Shown: one piece after another, positions 17,947-27,112 of the stretch
Layout: each line of letters opens with the position of its first letter
Position numbering within the stretch: the first letter of the stretch is position 1
Assembly: GCF_001753165.1 (NCBI RefSeq)
Contig: NZ_CP017448.1
Span: 248,001-312,000, forward strand
Direction: 5' to 3'
Source: Acidihalobacter aeolianus
GTDB lineage: Bacteria; Pseudomonadota; Gammaproteobacteria; DSM-5130; Acidihalobacteraceae
DNA: 64,000 nucleotides
Notes under the pieces: model-generated
Told to the model about the DNA's origin: nothing
What the model saw: the letters and a program-made list of their open reading frames with translations, nothing else
Databases searched by the model: none
Program-made: the position numbers and the translations under genes

Positions 17947-20352
17947 ATGCGTTCGAAAAGATTTCAGTTGCATCCGCTTGCGGCGGCATTCGCTGCGGCA
18001 GGTGTGGCAATAACCCTGCCTAATCTTGTTTATGCGCAGACGGTAAAGTCCGACAAGCAAACGAAAATATCGGCATCCCGGGGCGATGCCACGAAGACGT
18101 TCAACGTAGGTGTGGTCACGAAAGAATTGAATCCACTGGACACCCTGGGTGGGATACCGACCAAAAAACATATTTTCGAATCGACCCAGTCGGTCAAGGT
18201 AATCGGAAAGAAGGAATTGGACACGGTTGGCCCGGCCATGGGTGCGGGGCAGGCGCTTGAGCAGGCACCGGGCGTGAACGTGCTTAACGACGGGCCCAGC
18301 GGAGCGCCTCGCGCCAGCATCAGCATCAACGGCATGAAGACGGGCTGGGGCAATATCGGCGGCAATGCCAACGACGGTATGGTGATGGTGACCTTCGACG
18401 GCGTGCCGATGATCGATCCAGCCTATGGTGTGTGGCAGGCATCGGAAGTACCGCAGGTATCAATGTTCCAGGGTATCGCGGTGACCTACGGCCCGGGATA
18501 TCCGGTGAATCGCTGGTACGACAATATCGGCGGCTCGGTTAATTTCGTGCCAATCCAACCGCGTGCCAAGGCCGGTCTAAAGATTGGCATGTTTGCCGGG
18601 AGCTTCGACACCCAGGGCGCGAATTTCAGCGCGCAGTCGGGTGATATTGACGGCTGGTCCACCGTGGTGGCCGGCGGTGTCGGCAGCAGCGGGAATTTCG
18701 TGAAGGGTTACGGTTTCAATAATCCCGCGAACAATTACGCTTATTATTTCAAGACGCGCAAGGATTTTTCCGGCGGGCATTTCAGCATAGGGGCCTATAC
18801 CTCGCATTCAGTTGCGTACCGTCCAGTACCGATACCCGTGAGTCCAAACGCCAATGTTACGATCTATGGCGTCAATCCGTATACCGGTAATCCTATTCCG
18901 GGTCCGGTCTACAGCCAGTCGACGACCGGATATTACACCTCATTGCCAAAATCCACGTACTGGAAGCGGGCATTCGTCAATACGACCCTGATTTATTCTA
19001 AATTCGAGGATGCATTGACCGAGCACGTGGCCCTGCACAACCTCCTGTTCTATCGTTACGGCAACCGCATTCATCTGCATTACAACAACCTGGGGCAATC
19101 TCCCAGCGTGCTTTATCAATATTACAACGCAACCAGCCATACCTATGGCGACAAGCTGTATCTGAGTTTTTCGCTCCCCTACCGGAACGAAATTTCGGTA
19201 GGTGGCTATGTAGTCAACAACCAATATTATTCTTTGCTGGATTTCTACAATCCTTCGCTGACGGCCACTGTGAATGGGCAGACGGTTTATCACAGCCTGT
19301 CACTGCCGCATCATTTTCATAGCTCATATCTCTACGAAACCGATCTTGCCGCCTTTGTGCAGGACGATTTCCAGGCGACCGATAATTTCCGCATCACACC
19401 CGGTATTCGCGTGGTGAATTTCAAGTCGAATTTCGTCAACAACGCCGCAGCCGCGTTCCCGATCAATGTGCAGTATTCGATCGGCAATAATGGTGATACC
19501 CAGCCCAATTCGGAAACCAGTTTTACCGAGGTCGAACCCTCGATCGGTGCCAACTGGAAGGTCACCAAGAAAATCGCGCTGTATGCCAACTATGCGACCG
19601 GCTACCGCTCGCCGGCGGGTGCCACCGGGACCTATGCGCATTTCCTGGTATCCACACTCAAACCGCAGAAGTCGACCCAGTATCAGATCGGTCTCAAGGC
19701 CTATCTCCCGCATGACGGCTATCTGCGCAACGCCTTGCTGAGCGTGAATTACTATCACCTCGACGACAGCAACGAGATCATTCCGATTCCGGTGGTGAGT
19801 CACGCCTACAGTCTATTCGCCTCGGGCTCGTCGACCTTCAGTGGCGTCAACCTGTCTTTCGTCGACAACCCTATCTACAGCTTGCATCTGTTCGCCAACC
19901 TCAGCGTCGAGCGCGCGATCTATTCGAACTATGTCAGCCCGAGTCACGGCTCGTACAACGGCAAGCCGATCTCCAATACGCCCGATCACACGGTCAATGC
20001 GGGCGTGTTCGACGAGTTCTATCGCGACGGCGTGGTGTTCAAGCCGCGGTTGTGGTGGAACTACACCGGTGCGCAGTACATATACAACAACAATACCGGC
20101 GCGCCGACCACACAGAAGCTGCCTGCCTTCGGCCTGTGGAACGCGGGTCTCAAGATCGCGCTCGGCCGTCAGGTTGCCTTTGCCGGCATGCAGGGGCTGA
20201 CGCTGAGCTTCGACGTCACCAACCTGCTGGACAAGAAGTACAACGCCTACGAGTACATCTCGGGCGGCGGTTACTACGGTGTCGCCGGCCAGCTGCTCGC
20301 CGAGCCCGGTGCTCCCCGCGCCTATTACGCGAGCGTGGAGGCGCGTTTCTGA
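17947..20352 (+). CDS. TonB-dependent receptor 1
   Basis: Outer-membrane receptor of 801 residues. A signal peptide (about 1-30, ending VYAQ) is followed by a short extension with a TonB-box-like FNVGVVTKE (near 53-61). The plug domain (about 70-210) contains ALEQAPGVNV, FDGVPM and RWYDNIGGSVNFVP. The remainder is a 22-strand barrel ending with the terminal aromatic ARF. Plug and barrel resemble Fe-siderophore or heme-type receptors, but the ligand cannot be inferred. The start at 17947 gives a proper signal peptide; an in-frame GTG/ATG extension to 17869 does not. It is the first of three receptor genes within 9 kb, and its sequence is clearly related to receptor 2. Confidence 0.92.
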   Translation: MRSKRFQLHPLAAAFAAAGVAITLPNLVYAQTVKSDKQTKISASRGDATKTFNVGVVTKELNPLDTLGGIPTKKHIFESTQSVKVIGKKELDTVGPAMGAGQALEQAPGVNVLNDGPSGAPRASISINGMKTGWGNIGGNANDGMVMVTFDGVPMIDPAYGVWQASEVPQVSMFQGIAVTYGPGYPVNRWYDNIGGSVNFVPIQPRAKAGLKIGMFAGSFDTQGANFSAQSGDIDGWSTVVAGGVGSSGNFVKGYGFNNPANNYAYYFKTRKDFSGGHFSIGAYTSHSVAYRPVPIPVSPNANVTIYGVNPYTGNPIPGPVYSQSTTGYYTSLPKSTYWKRAFVNTTLIYSKFEDALTEHVALHNLLFYRYGNRIHLHYNNLGQSPSVLYQYYNATSHTYGDKLYLSFSLPYRNEISVGGYVVNNQYYSLLDFYNPSLTATVNGQTVYHSLSLPHHFHSSYLYETDLAAFVQDDFQATDNFRITPGIRVVNFKSNFVNNAAAAFPINVQYSIGNNGDTQPNSETSFTEVEPSIGANWKVTKKIALYANYATGYRSPAGATGTYAHFLVSTLKPQKSTQYQIGLKAYLPHDGYLRNALLSVNYYHLDDSNEIIPIPVVSHAYSLFASGSSTFSGVNLSFVDNPIYSLHLFANLSVERAIYSNYVSPSHGSYNGKPISNTPDHTVNAGVFDEFYRDGVVFKPRLWWNYTGAQYIYNNNTGAPTTQKLPAFGLWNAGLKIALGRQVAFAGMQGLTLSFDVTNLLDKKYNAYEYISGGGYYGVAGQLLAEPGAPRAYYASVEARF

Positions 20353-20358
20353 TCCCTG

Positions 20359-20394
20359 TCATGCGGGCGCGTTTCGATGGGCGCGCCCGCATGA
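20359..20394 (+). terminator. Strong hairpin after TonB receptor 1
   Basis: A perfect 13-bp stem (20359-20371 pairs with 20382-20394, TCATGCGGGCGCG and its complement) with a 10-base loop begins 7 bases after the stop codon. The bases after it, GCGGGTCATATTTT, give only a delayed T tract, so it may act as a terminator or an mRNA-stabilising hairpin. Confidence 0.55.
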
Positions 20395-20632
20395 GCGGGT
20401 CATATTTTCTACACCGAAAATTCACGATTTGTCATAAACCCTGTTTTTTACTTGTGAATCAGATGTGTGTGGATTCGCGTGCAATCGGGTTTAAGAATTC
20501 CGCAAGGTTTGGACGTCGCCGCCTGCGCAGACTCTGCCCGCCTCGCTCAGCTCGGAGCGCAGGCGACGTGGTGAGGGGCGGCGACGACCGCCCCCACTTC
20601 CGAAAACGATCTCGTTGTGGAGGAGAATGTTC

Positions 20633-23053
20633 ATGAGAGGTGGGAACCCGAAGGCGGTTCGGTTCACACGGCTAGTGCGGCATGCGGGGCATGCGATGGT
20701 GCTGGTCGGCATCGTGGCGCCGGGTATCGCGATGGCCGCCGGTAGCGAAACGGTATCGGCCAAGGACAAGACGCATCAGGCGATCAACCTGGGCGATGTG
20801 ACGGCCAACGCGAAGGCGACGAAAACCGGAGGCGTGCTGACGCCGAAGAGGATATTCCAGTCCGACGAGACGCGGCAGGTAGTCACCAAGCATCAGATCA
20901 AGGCAGTCGGCCCGACCGGTGGCTCCGCGCAGGCCCTGAGCCTGGCACCTGGCGTCACCGTGCGCGGCTACGGCGGCAGCAGCGGTACCGCACGCTACGA
21001 GGTCACCATGCGCGGCATGAAGGTCGGCTGGTCCAGCGTCAACGGCGACGTGGAGCGCAACGGCATTACCGTGCTGTTCGACGGGGTGCCAATGAACGAC
21101 CTCATCGCGCACAACGGCCAGTGGGACTCCAACGAAATTCCGATCCTGTCGATGATCGACGGCATCAACTTCATCTACGGACCCGGCAATCCGGCGAGCC
21201 GCTGGTTCGACAGCCTGGGTGGCACCATCAATTTCGTGCCGTTGCAGCCGAGCAAGCACGCCAAGGCCGATCTTGGTACCTTCTGGGGCAGCTATGGCAC
21301 GCACGGCGTGAATCTGTCGCTCGATTCGGGCGAGCATGACGGCTGGTCCGCGGTGCTGGCCGGCGGTTACACCAAGAACAACACCTTCCGCAGCGGTTCG
21401 TTCAAGGCGCCGAGCCGTTCGTACGCCTACTATGGCAATATCCGCAAGGCGTTTTCCACGGGCGTGTGGTCGGTTGGCGGCTACTGGGACAACACCGAGG
21501 AGTGGCGCCCCAACTTCATTCCGCTCAAGCCGATTCCCGGTGTGACCACCGAAGGTCTGAACGCCAACGCGCCGTTGTACAGCCAGCCCACCAGCGGCTA
21601 CTACGCCTCGTTACCGTACGCTGCGTGGCACAAGCAGCTCACCGTGCGCGACTGGATGCTCTACACCAAGCTTAGCCTGGCACTGGAGCGTAACCTGCGT
21701 CTGCACGCGCTGATGTGGTACCGCCACGGTCACCGCATCCACGCGCGCGTCAATCAGTATCTGCCGCTGCCCGGCAACTTCCCGAACGCGGAATACTATT
21801 TCCCGACATCGAACACCTTCGGCAACAAACTCTGGCTGAGCTGGCATCTACCGTACAACACGGTGAAGTTCGGCGGTTACTGGATCCAGCAGAAGTACCG
21901 CACACCCTACGTGGGCTACGACGTGGGCTACGATCCGACCACCGGCACCACCTACGGGCCGTGGATCGACTACAACGCACCCAGCATCCAGTACAACAGC
22001 GACTACCTCTACAACACTTATCTGAGCGCCTTCCTGCAGGACCGCATCGAGCCCCTTCACGGTTTCTCGGTCACTCCGGGGCTGGCCGCAGTGGAGTACC
22101 AGACGCAGTTCTACAACAGCGGTAACGCCGATTTCCCGCAGGCGGCGGCCAACACCACGGCGCAGAACGTGACCAGCGCGCAGGATTCCTCGCGCACCTT
22201 CTACCGCGTCGAGCCCTCGCTGGGGTTGCGTCTGCAGGCGACGCACTGGTCCTCGTACTACGCCAACTATTCGGTCAGCTACCAGAATCCGACCGACAAC
22301 ACCTTCGGTGCGTATAACAGCACCACCAACCTAGGCGTGCTCAAGCCGATCCGCAGCACCGACTACGAGGCCGGTGCCAAGTTCATGTTCCACGACTTGG
22401 GCTGGCTGCGCGCGCTGGACTTCAACCTGGCGCTGTATCAGGACAAGCTCAACAACGAGACGGTGGCGACCTACCTGACCAACATCACGCTGTCCAAGTT
22501 CGCCTCGGCGAGTGCGGTGTACCAGGGCGTGGATCTGGCGTTTACCGCGCAGACGCACTCCGAGTTGGGCGCCTTCGGCAACCTCGCCTTCCAGCACGCG
22601 CACTACACCCGCTACGTGGTGCCGGTGAACGGCAGCAACCAATCCTTCTCTGGCTACCCGGTGTCTTACAATCCGAAGGTCACCGCCACGCTGGGCGTCG
22701 ACGGCAAGTTCTACCAGAGCGGCTTCATCCTCGAACCGCGTCTGTGGGACCAGTACACCGGCACCCAGTACCTGTTCAGCAACGTCACCGGCGCGCCGAC
22801 GCGTCAGACCATGCCCGCCTTCAACGTGCTCAACGTCGCGCTCGACGTGACCACGGTCGCGTTCAATCACTATGTGCCCTATCTGCACGGCGTGAAGCTG
22901 ACCCTCGGGGTGAACAATGTGCTTGACACCCGGTACAACCCGATCGAGTACATCACCAGCGGCGGTTACTTCGGCGGCAACAGCGCCGGTGCGATCCTGG
23001 CCGATCCGGGTGCGCCGAGCGAGTGGTACGTGTCGGCCAATTACAGTTTCTAG
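20633..23053 (+). CDS. TonB-dependent receptor 2
   Basis: Outer-membrane receptor of 806 residues and a paralogue of receptor 1. A signal peptide (about 1-36, ending AMAAG) is followed by INLGDVTANAK, again a TonB-box-like stretch. The plug contains ALSLAPGVTV, FDGVPMND and RWFDSLGGTINFVP, nearly superimposable on the same blocks of receptor 1, and the barrel ends in an aromatic residue (NYSF). The start at 20633 was chosen because GGAGGA lies 8 bases before it; the ATG at 20627 is too close to that site. The ligand is unknown. A strong terminator follows. Confidence 0.92.
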   Translation: MRGGNPKAVRFTRLVRHAGHAMVLVGIVAPGIAMAAGSETVSAKDKTHQAINLGDVTANAKATKTGGVLTPKRIFQSDETRQVVTKHQIKAVGPTGGSAQALSLAPGVTVRGYGGSSGTARYEVTMRGMKVGWSSVNGDVERNGITVLFDGVPMNDLIAHNGQWDSNEIPILSMIDGINFIYGPGNPASRWFDSLGGTINFVPLQPSKHAKADLGTFWGSYGTHGVNLSLDSGEHDGWSAVLAGGYTKNNTFRSGSFKAPSRSYAYYGNIRKAFSTGVWSVGGYWDNTEEWRPNFIPLKPIPGVTTEGLNANAPLYSQPTSGYYASLPYAAWHKQLTVRDWMLYTKLSLALERNLRLHALMWYRHGHRIHARVNQYLPLPGNFPNAEYYFPTSNTFGNKLWLSWHLPYNTVKFGGYWIQQKYRTPYVGYDVGYDPTTGTTYGPWIDYNAPSIQYNSDYLYNTYLSAFLQDRIEPLHGFSVTPGLAAVEYQTQFYNSGNADFPQAAANTTAQNVTSAQDSSRTFYRVEPSLGLRLQATHWSSYYANYSVSYQNPTDNTFGAYNSTTNLGVLKPIRSTDYEAGAKFMFHDLGWLRALDFNLALYQDKLNNETVATYLTNITLSKFASASAVYQGVDLAFTAQTHSELGAFGNLAFQHAHYTRYVVPVNGSNQSFSGYPVSYNPKVTATLGVDGKFYQSGFILEPRLWDQYTGTQYLFSNVTGAPTRQTMPAFNVLNVALDVTTVAFNHYVPYLHGVKLTLGVNNVLDTRYNPIEYITSGGYFGGNSAGAILADPGAPSEWYVSANYSF

Positions 23054-23079
23054 GCCATGACTCCGTGAAGACGGGGATT

Positions 23080-23112
23080 CACGGGTCGCGCAGTGCGCGC
23101 GACCCGTGTTCT
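23080..23112 (+). terminator. Terminator after TonB receptor 2
   Basis: CACGGGTCGCGC (23080-23091) pairs perfectly with GCGCGACCCGTG (23097-23108) around a 5-base loop and is followed by TTCTTT. It lies between the convergent receptor 2 and regulator 2 genes and may serve both directions. Confidence 0.7.
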
Positions 23113-23141
23113 TTGCGGGAAGCGTTAATCAGATACGCGAT

Positions 23142-23816
23142 TCAGTCGTCCGCCAGGCGGTAGCCGATGCCGCGTACGGTCTGGATCAGAGGCTTGGGGA
23201 AAGGTTTGTCCATCTTGCCGCGCAGGCGGTGGACGTAGACATCGAGCACATTGTCGTTGGGGTCGGCTTCGGTGCCCCACACGCGTTCGACCAGCTCGCC
23301 ACGGCTGATCGTACGGTCGGCGTTGAGTGCGAGCAGGCGCAGCAGTTGGTATTCGCGCACGCCGAGGTTCAGATGGCGCCCGTCGCGCCACACGTCGACG
23401 GAGGATAGGCCGACGCGCAGGTCGCCGACCACGCAGTGGCCGTCGTGCAGCGCCGTCGGCGACACCGCCTGCAGGGCGAGCAGGCGCTGGTGCAGCTGCT
23501 GGCCATGCACATCGTCGGGTAGGCAGTCGTCGGCGCCATGCTCCAGGGCGGCTAGCCGTCCTGCATGGCTGAGTGGCGCGACCACGACCAGTGCCGCCTT
23601 GCCGATGCGCGCGCGCGTGGTGGCGACGCAGGCGACCACGCGGTCGTCGCGTCCACACAGGATGGCCGCCTCCGTAGCTGGCCATTCGGTCCCGTCATCG
23701 GCCTGTGGCCAGGGAAATTCGTGCACCGACTCGCTACGGCTGCGTAGTGAGGTTTGCAGCCGCGCTGCGGGTTGATTGGGTTCAGAGAGCAGGAGCAGTT
23801 GCATGGAGGATTCCAT
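23142..23816 (-). CDS. OmpR-type regulator with degenerate receiver (regulator 2)
   Basis: A 224-residue response-regulator-like protein: receiver-like domain (about 5-115) and winged-helix DNA-binding domain (about 130-222) ending in the canonical wing TVRGIGYRL. The receiver lacks key residues: the phosphoacceptor position in EAAILCG is Cys, and GADDCLPDD ends in Asp where DDYLTKP carries the conserved Lys. Its DNA-binding domain is closer to ordinary OmpR/PhoB proteins than those of regulators 1 and 3. The start overlaps the end of regulator 3 by 35 bases, so both are one transcript. No histidine kinase gene is nearby. Confidence 0.85.
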   Translation of the reverse strand: MESSMQLLLLSEPNQPAARLQTSLRSRSESVHEFPWPQADDGTEWPATEAAILCGRDDRVVACVATTRARIGKAALVVVAPLSHAGRLAALEHGADDCLPDDVHGQQLHQRLLALQAVSPTALHDGHCVVGDLRVGLSSVDVWRDGRHLNLGVREYQLLRLLALNADRTISRGELVERVWGTEADPNDNVLDVYVHRLRGKMDKPFPKPLIQTVRGIGYRLADD

Positions 23817-24498
23817 TGACGGACGGGGTACGGCGGATACTCAGGGCATAGCCCCGGTCGTCGACGCGCTGGATGCGTACGGCAGCGCGGCGACCGCCGA
23901 GGCGGCGTCGCAGGTTGTGCAGGTGCACGGCCAGCCGTTCGCGACGATAGGGCTTGTCGGGCCACAGCCGGTCGGCCAGTGCCACCGCGGGCAGCGGGCT
24001 TCCCTGTGCTTCGATGAGCAGGCCGAGCAGGTTGAATTCGGTAGGTCTCAGGGTCAGGGGCCGGCCTTCGAGACTGGCGCGACCGCGTCCCGGGTCGAGG
24101 CCCAGTGCGCCGAAACGGTGGTGTCGCGGGTAGCCCTGCGTGCGCCGCAGCACGGCGCGCAGATGCGCCAGCAGCGTGGCGTCGTCGGTGTCCGTGTCGT
24201 GTGCAAACACCGGCAGGGCGCCGGTCAGAGGCGATGGCAGTTTGCCGTCGCTCAGCGTGAGCAGGGGCGGCAGCGCGAAGCCGCGCGCATCGAGCAGGCG
24301 GCGTGCGGCGGTGGCGAAGCCCTGCAGCGCCATCTGCGGCCAGGACAGAATCACCGCGCCGTCGTGGTGACGCGCGGCCAGCGCGTCCAGGGCCTGACGT
24401 TCCGCCGTTGCGCGGCTGATGCGGAAGTCCTCCTGTCGCAGCCGGGCGGCAAAGGCTTCGGTACGGTGGTCGGAACCGGCTACCAGGATCCAATTCAT
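23782..24498 (-). CDS. OmpR-type regulator with degenerate receiver (regulator 3)
   Basis: A 238-residue paralogue of regulator 1. They share the opening M-x-WIL-x-x-G, the linker with LRAVLRR-x-x-GYP-x-H, and a DNA-binding domain opening G-x-LGLDP. The receiver is degenerate: the phosphoacceptor position in DGAVILS is Ser and the conserved Lys is absent. The DNA-binding wing reads RVDDRGYALS. The gene is divergent from TonB receptor 3 and upstream of the overlapping regulator 2. A 10-bp inverted repeat lies between it and the receptor. It probably controls the receptor by phosphorylation-independent or partner-driven binding, which is inference. Confidence 0.85.
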   Translation of the reverse strand: MNWILVAGSDHRTEAFAARLRQEDFRISRATAERQALDALAARHHDGAVILSWPQMALQGFATAARRLLDARGFALPPLLTLSDGKLPSPLTGALPVFAHDTDTDDATLLAHLRAVLRRTQGYPRHHRFGALGLDPGRGRASLEGRPLTLRPTEFNLLGLLIEAQGSPLPAVALADRLWPDKPYRRERLAVHLHNLRRRLGGRRAAVRIQRVDDRGYALSIRRTPSVNGILHATAPAL

Positions 24499-24528
24499 GC
24501 CTCACCTGAAACGAAACGTGCACAAATA

Positions 24529-24565
24529 ATTCATCGACGCGCAATAAGCTGCTAAGTCGATGAAT
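24529..24565. promoter_or_regulatory. Inverted repeat between regulator 3 and TonB receptor 3
   Basis: ATTCATCGAC (24529-24538) and GTCGATGAAT (24556-24565) are a perfect 10-bp inverted repeat with 17 bases between. The centres of the arms are 27 bases apart, between two and three helical turns. It lies in the 190-base divergent promoter region and is a candidate operator. Confidence 0.45.
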
Positions 24566-24688
24566 CCTAACTCAGAGATAAGACAAGTTAATTTTTGTAA
24601 AGGTTCCTGTCAGGTTTGCGCCTACGACGGTTCAGAGACTTGCGCACCCGTCTTCACCCGCATCGACTTGATTACAGGAGCGCAACTC

Positions 24689-26905
24689 ATGAAGTTACGA
24701 CGCAAACACTTGGCCCACATGATCCACCTTGCCGCCGTCGGCGGCCTTTGCCTGGGCGGCGGACTGTCCGTAGCGCAGGCCGGCCCGCTCAACCTGGGTA
24801 CGGTGAGCGCGACCAACGGCAGTTCCAAGGAACAGCAGAAGTCCGCCGTGCACCAGGCACCGAGCAAGGCCCCGCTGAAGGCCACTCAGCCCACCGCGGT
24901 GATTTCCCGGCACTACATCAAGCACAACGTCCAGCTGAGCGAGAACTACAGCTCCATCGTGCAGGTGTCGCCGAGCGTGGCGACCACCGATCCCAACGGT
25001 CCCGGCCTGATGGAAACCCAGTTCCTGAGCATGCGCGGCCTGCAGAACGGCCAGTACAACCTGTGGATCGACGGCATTCCCTGGGGCGATTCCAACGATT
25101 TCACCCACCATTCGACCAGCTATCTGATGGCCAATGACATCGGTCAGATCGACGTCGACCGCGGCCCGGGTTCGGCGAGCACGATCGGCGACGCCACCTT
25201 CGGCGGCACCATCGCGATCCTCACCAAGAACCCCAGCATGACGCCGGGAATCACCGCCACGCTCGCCGGCGGCAGTTTCAACACCCAGGTCGAGGGCGTG
25301 CAGTTCGACACCGGCAACATGCAGAACTATCACGACACCCGCGCCTTCCTCGACATCCAGAACCTGTCGAGCGATGGCTACCTCACCTACTCCGCACTGA
25401 AGCGTCAGAACTACTTCTTCAAGGTGCTGCGTCCGATCAACGACCACACCATGCTGAGCTTCGTGGCGATGTTCAACAAGATCCACCAGAACGTGCCGAT
25501 CGGCGCCACCATGGCGGAGATTCAGAAGTACGGCTGGAACTACGGCCTGAGCAACGACCCAACCCAGCAGAACTACTACGGCTACAATTACGACGACATC
25601 GAGACCAACATGGCCTACATCGGCCTCAAGACCCGGTTCTCGAACGGCATCCGCCTGGACAACAAGCTGTATACCTACGGCTACAATCACCACGGTTACA
25701 ACGGCGCCGACCCGAACGGCGAGACGCCCAACGGTACGAACATCGGCAACGCGCTCGACGCGCAATATGGCACTACGCAGTACGCCAACGACGTACCTGG
25801 TCAGCGCATGACCATGATCTACCAGAGCGTCGGGGATCTGCTGCGCGTGGTGCAGCCCATCGCCATCGGCGACCTCAAGTACGGCTTCTGGTACGACCAT
25901 CAGTGGAACACCCGCAGCCAGTACGAGATCGACTGGACCCTGGGCGGTGCCCTGAACATCGGCGCGGGCAAGGCCGGGGCGTTCGGCGCGACCGATCGTC
26001 TGATGTACGACACCCTGGATTCGGCCCAGCCCTACGTCGAACTGGACTGGCACATCACCCCGCGCATGACGCTGACTCCCGGCGTGCGCTACGCCTGGTT
26101 CAAGCGCGATCTGAACGCGACGGTCAACCAGGGTCCCAGCACCGCGCCGGTGGTGGTTTCCAAGACCTGGTCGAGCGCGATTCCGTCGATCGCGCTGCAC
26201 TACAAGCTGGCCTCTGACTGGACGGCGTATGCGCAGGCCGCCGAGGGTTATCTGGCACCTAACCTGAACCTGTTCTATACCGCCGACCCGAGCACCAGCG
26301 TCAACAGCGTGAAGCCGGAGACCACCACGAACTTCCAGGTGGGCACGTCTTACCAGACCCACAAGCTCGCGCTTTCCGGTGACTTTTATTACATCAACTT
26401 CAACAACCAGGTGGGCAGCCGCACGATTGCGGGCAACAAGGTCTTCTTCAACCAGGGCGGCGTGATTTACCAAGGTGTCGAAGGCAGTGCGACGGTCTAC
26501 GTCGGCAGCGGCTTCAGCGGCTACGTCAACGGCAGCATCAACAGCGCCAAGACCAAGGACACCCACCAGTGGGTGCCCAATGCACCTAAGGCCACGGCCG
26601 TGATCGGCGTGATCTACAACCGCGGTCCGGCCTACGGTTCGCTGCTCGACAAGTACGTGGGTTCGAGCTATGGCGACACCGGCGAAACCCAGCCGATCAA
26701 CGCCTACTCGGTGGCCAGCTTGGCACTGGGCTACAAGCTGAATGCCGGTCTTGCGCATCCGGTCGATGTCAGCCTGAAGGTCGACAATCTGCTGGACAAG
26801 AAGACCATCATCAACCTGGCCGGCTACACCGGCGGGGCCAACACCCCGCTGTACTGGACATTGGCCTCGCGCAGCCTCGAGGTGAGCGTTTCCAGCAAGT
26901 TCTGA
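24689..26905 (+). CDS. TonB-dependent receptor 3
   Basis: Outer-membrane receptor of 738 residues. Signal peptide about 1-31 (ending AQAGP), then LNLGTVSATNG, resembling the TonB-box-like segments of receptors 1 and 2. The plug contains IVQVSPSVATTDPNG, MRGLQNGQYNLWIDGIPWGD and DRGPGSASTIGDATFGG; the barrel ends SVSSKF. It is more distant from receptors 1 and 2 than they are from each other and resembles the branch that includes ferric-siderophore receptors. The start at 24689 has a good ACAGGAG site; an in-frame upstream ATG at 24560 does not yield a signal peptide. It is followed by a terminator and then the ABC transporter genes. Confidence 0.92.
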   Translation: MKLRRKHLAHMIHLAAVGGLCLGGGLSVAQAGPLNLGTVSATNGSSKEQQKSAVHQAPSKAPLKATQPTAVISRHYIKHNVQLSENYSSIVQVSPSVATTDPNGPGLMETQFLSMRGLQNGQYNLWIDGIPWGDSNDFTHHSTSYLMANDIGQIDVDRGPGSASTIGDATFGGTIAILTKNPSMTPGITATLAGGSFNTQVEGVQFDTGNMQNYHDTRAFLDIQNLSSDGYLTYSALKRQNYFFKVLRPINDHTMLSFVAMFNKIHQNVPIGATMAEIQKYGWNYGLSNDPTQQNYYGYNYDDIETNMAYIGLKTRFSNGIRLDNKLYTYGYNHHGYNGADPNGETPNGTNIGNALDAQYGTTQYANDVPGQRMTMIYQSVGDLLRVVQPIAIGDLKYGFWYDHQWNTRSQYEIDWTLGGALNIGAGKAGAFGATDRLMYDTLDSAQPYVELDWHITPRMTLTPGVRYAWFKRDLNATVNQGPSTAPVVVSKTWSSAIPSIALHYKLASDWTAYAQAAEGYLAPNLNLFYTADPSTSVNSVKPETTTNFQVGTSYQTHKLALSGDFYYINFNNQVGSRTIAGNKVFFNQGGVIYQGVEGSATVYVGSGFSGYVNGSINSAKTKDTHQWVPNAPKATAVIGVIYNRGPAYGSLLDKYVGSSYGDTGETQPINAYSVASLALGYKLNAGLAHPVDVSLKVDNLLDKKTIINLAGYTGGANTPLYWTLASRSLEVSVSSKF

Positions 26906-26932
26906 CTTCGACAGAAGAAGCATGACTCCATT

Positions 26933-26961
26933 GGGGCACAGGGATGTGTCCCGTTCTTTTT
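26933..26961 (+). terminator. Intrinsic terminator after TonB receptor 3
   Basis: GGGGCACA (26933-26940) pairs with TGTGTCCC (26945-26952, one G-T pair) around GGGA, followed by GTTCTTTTT. It separates receptor 3 from the ABC operon. Confidence 0.75.
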
Positions 26962-27112
26962 GAGGGGCGTCAGGGAAGATCGGCCCAAAGCGAATCATCG
27001 CCGTCGACGCGTGCGCGTCGGCGGCATTCCGTTCCGGCCGCGGGTGCGGCGGATACGGAGGCAGCAGAATTTGGCGCGATGTGCGTCGTGAAGCGATGAA
27101 GAGGTACAAGGC

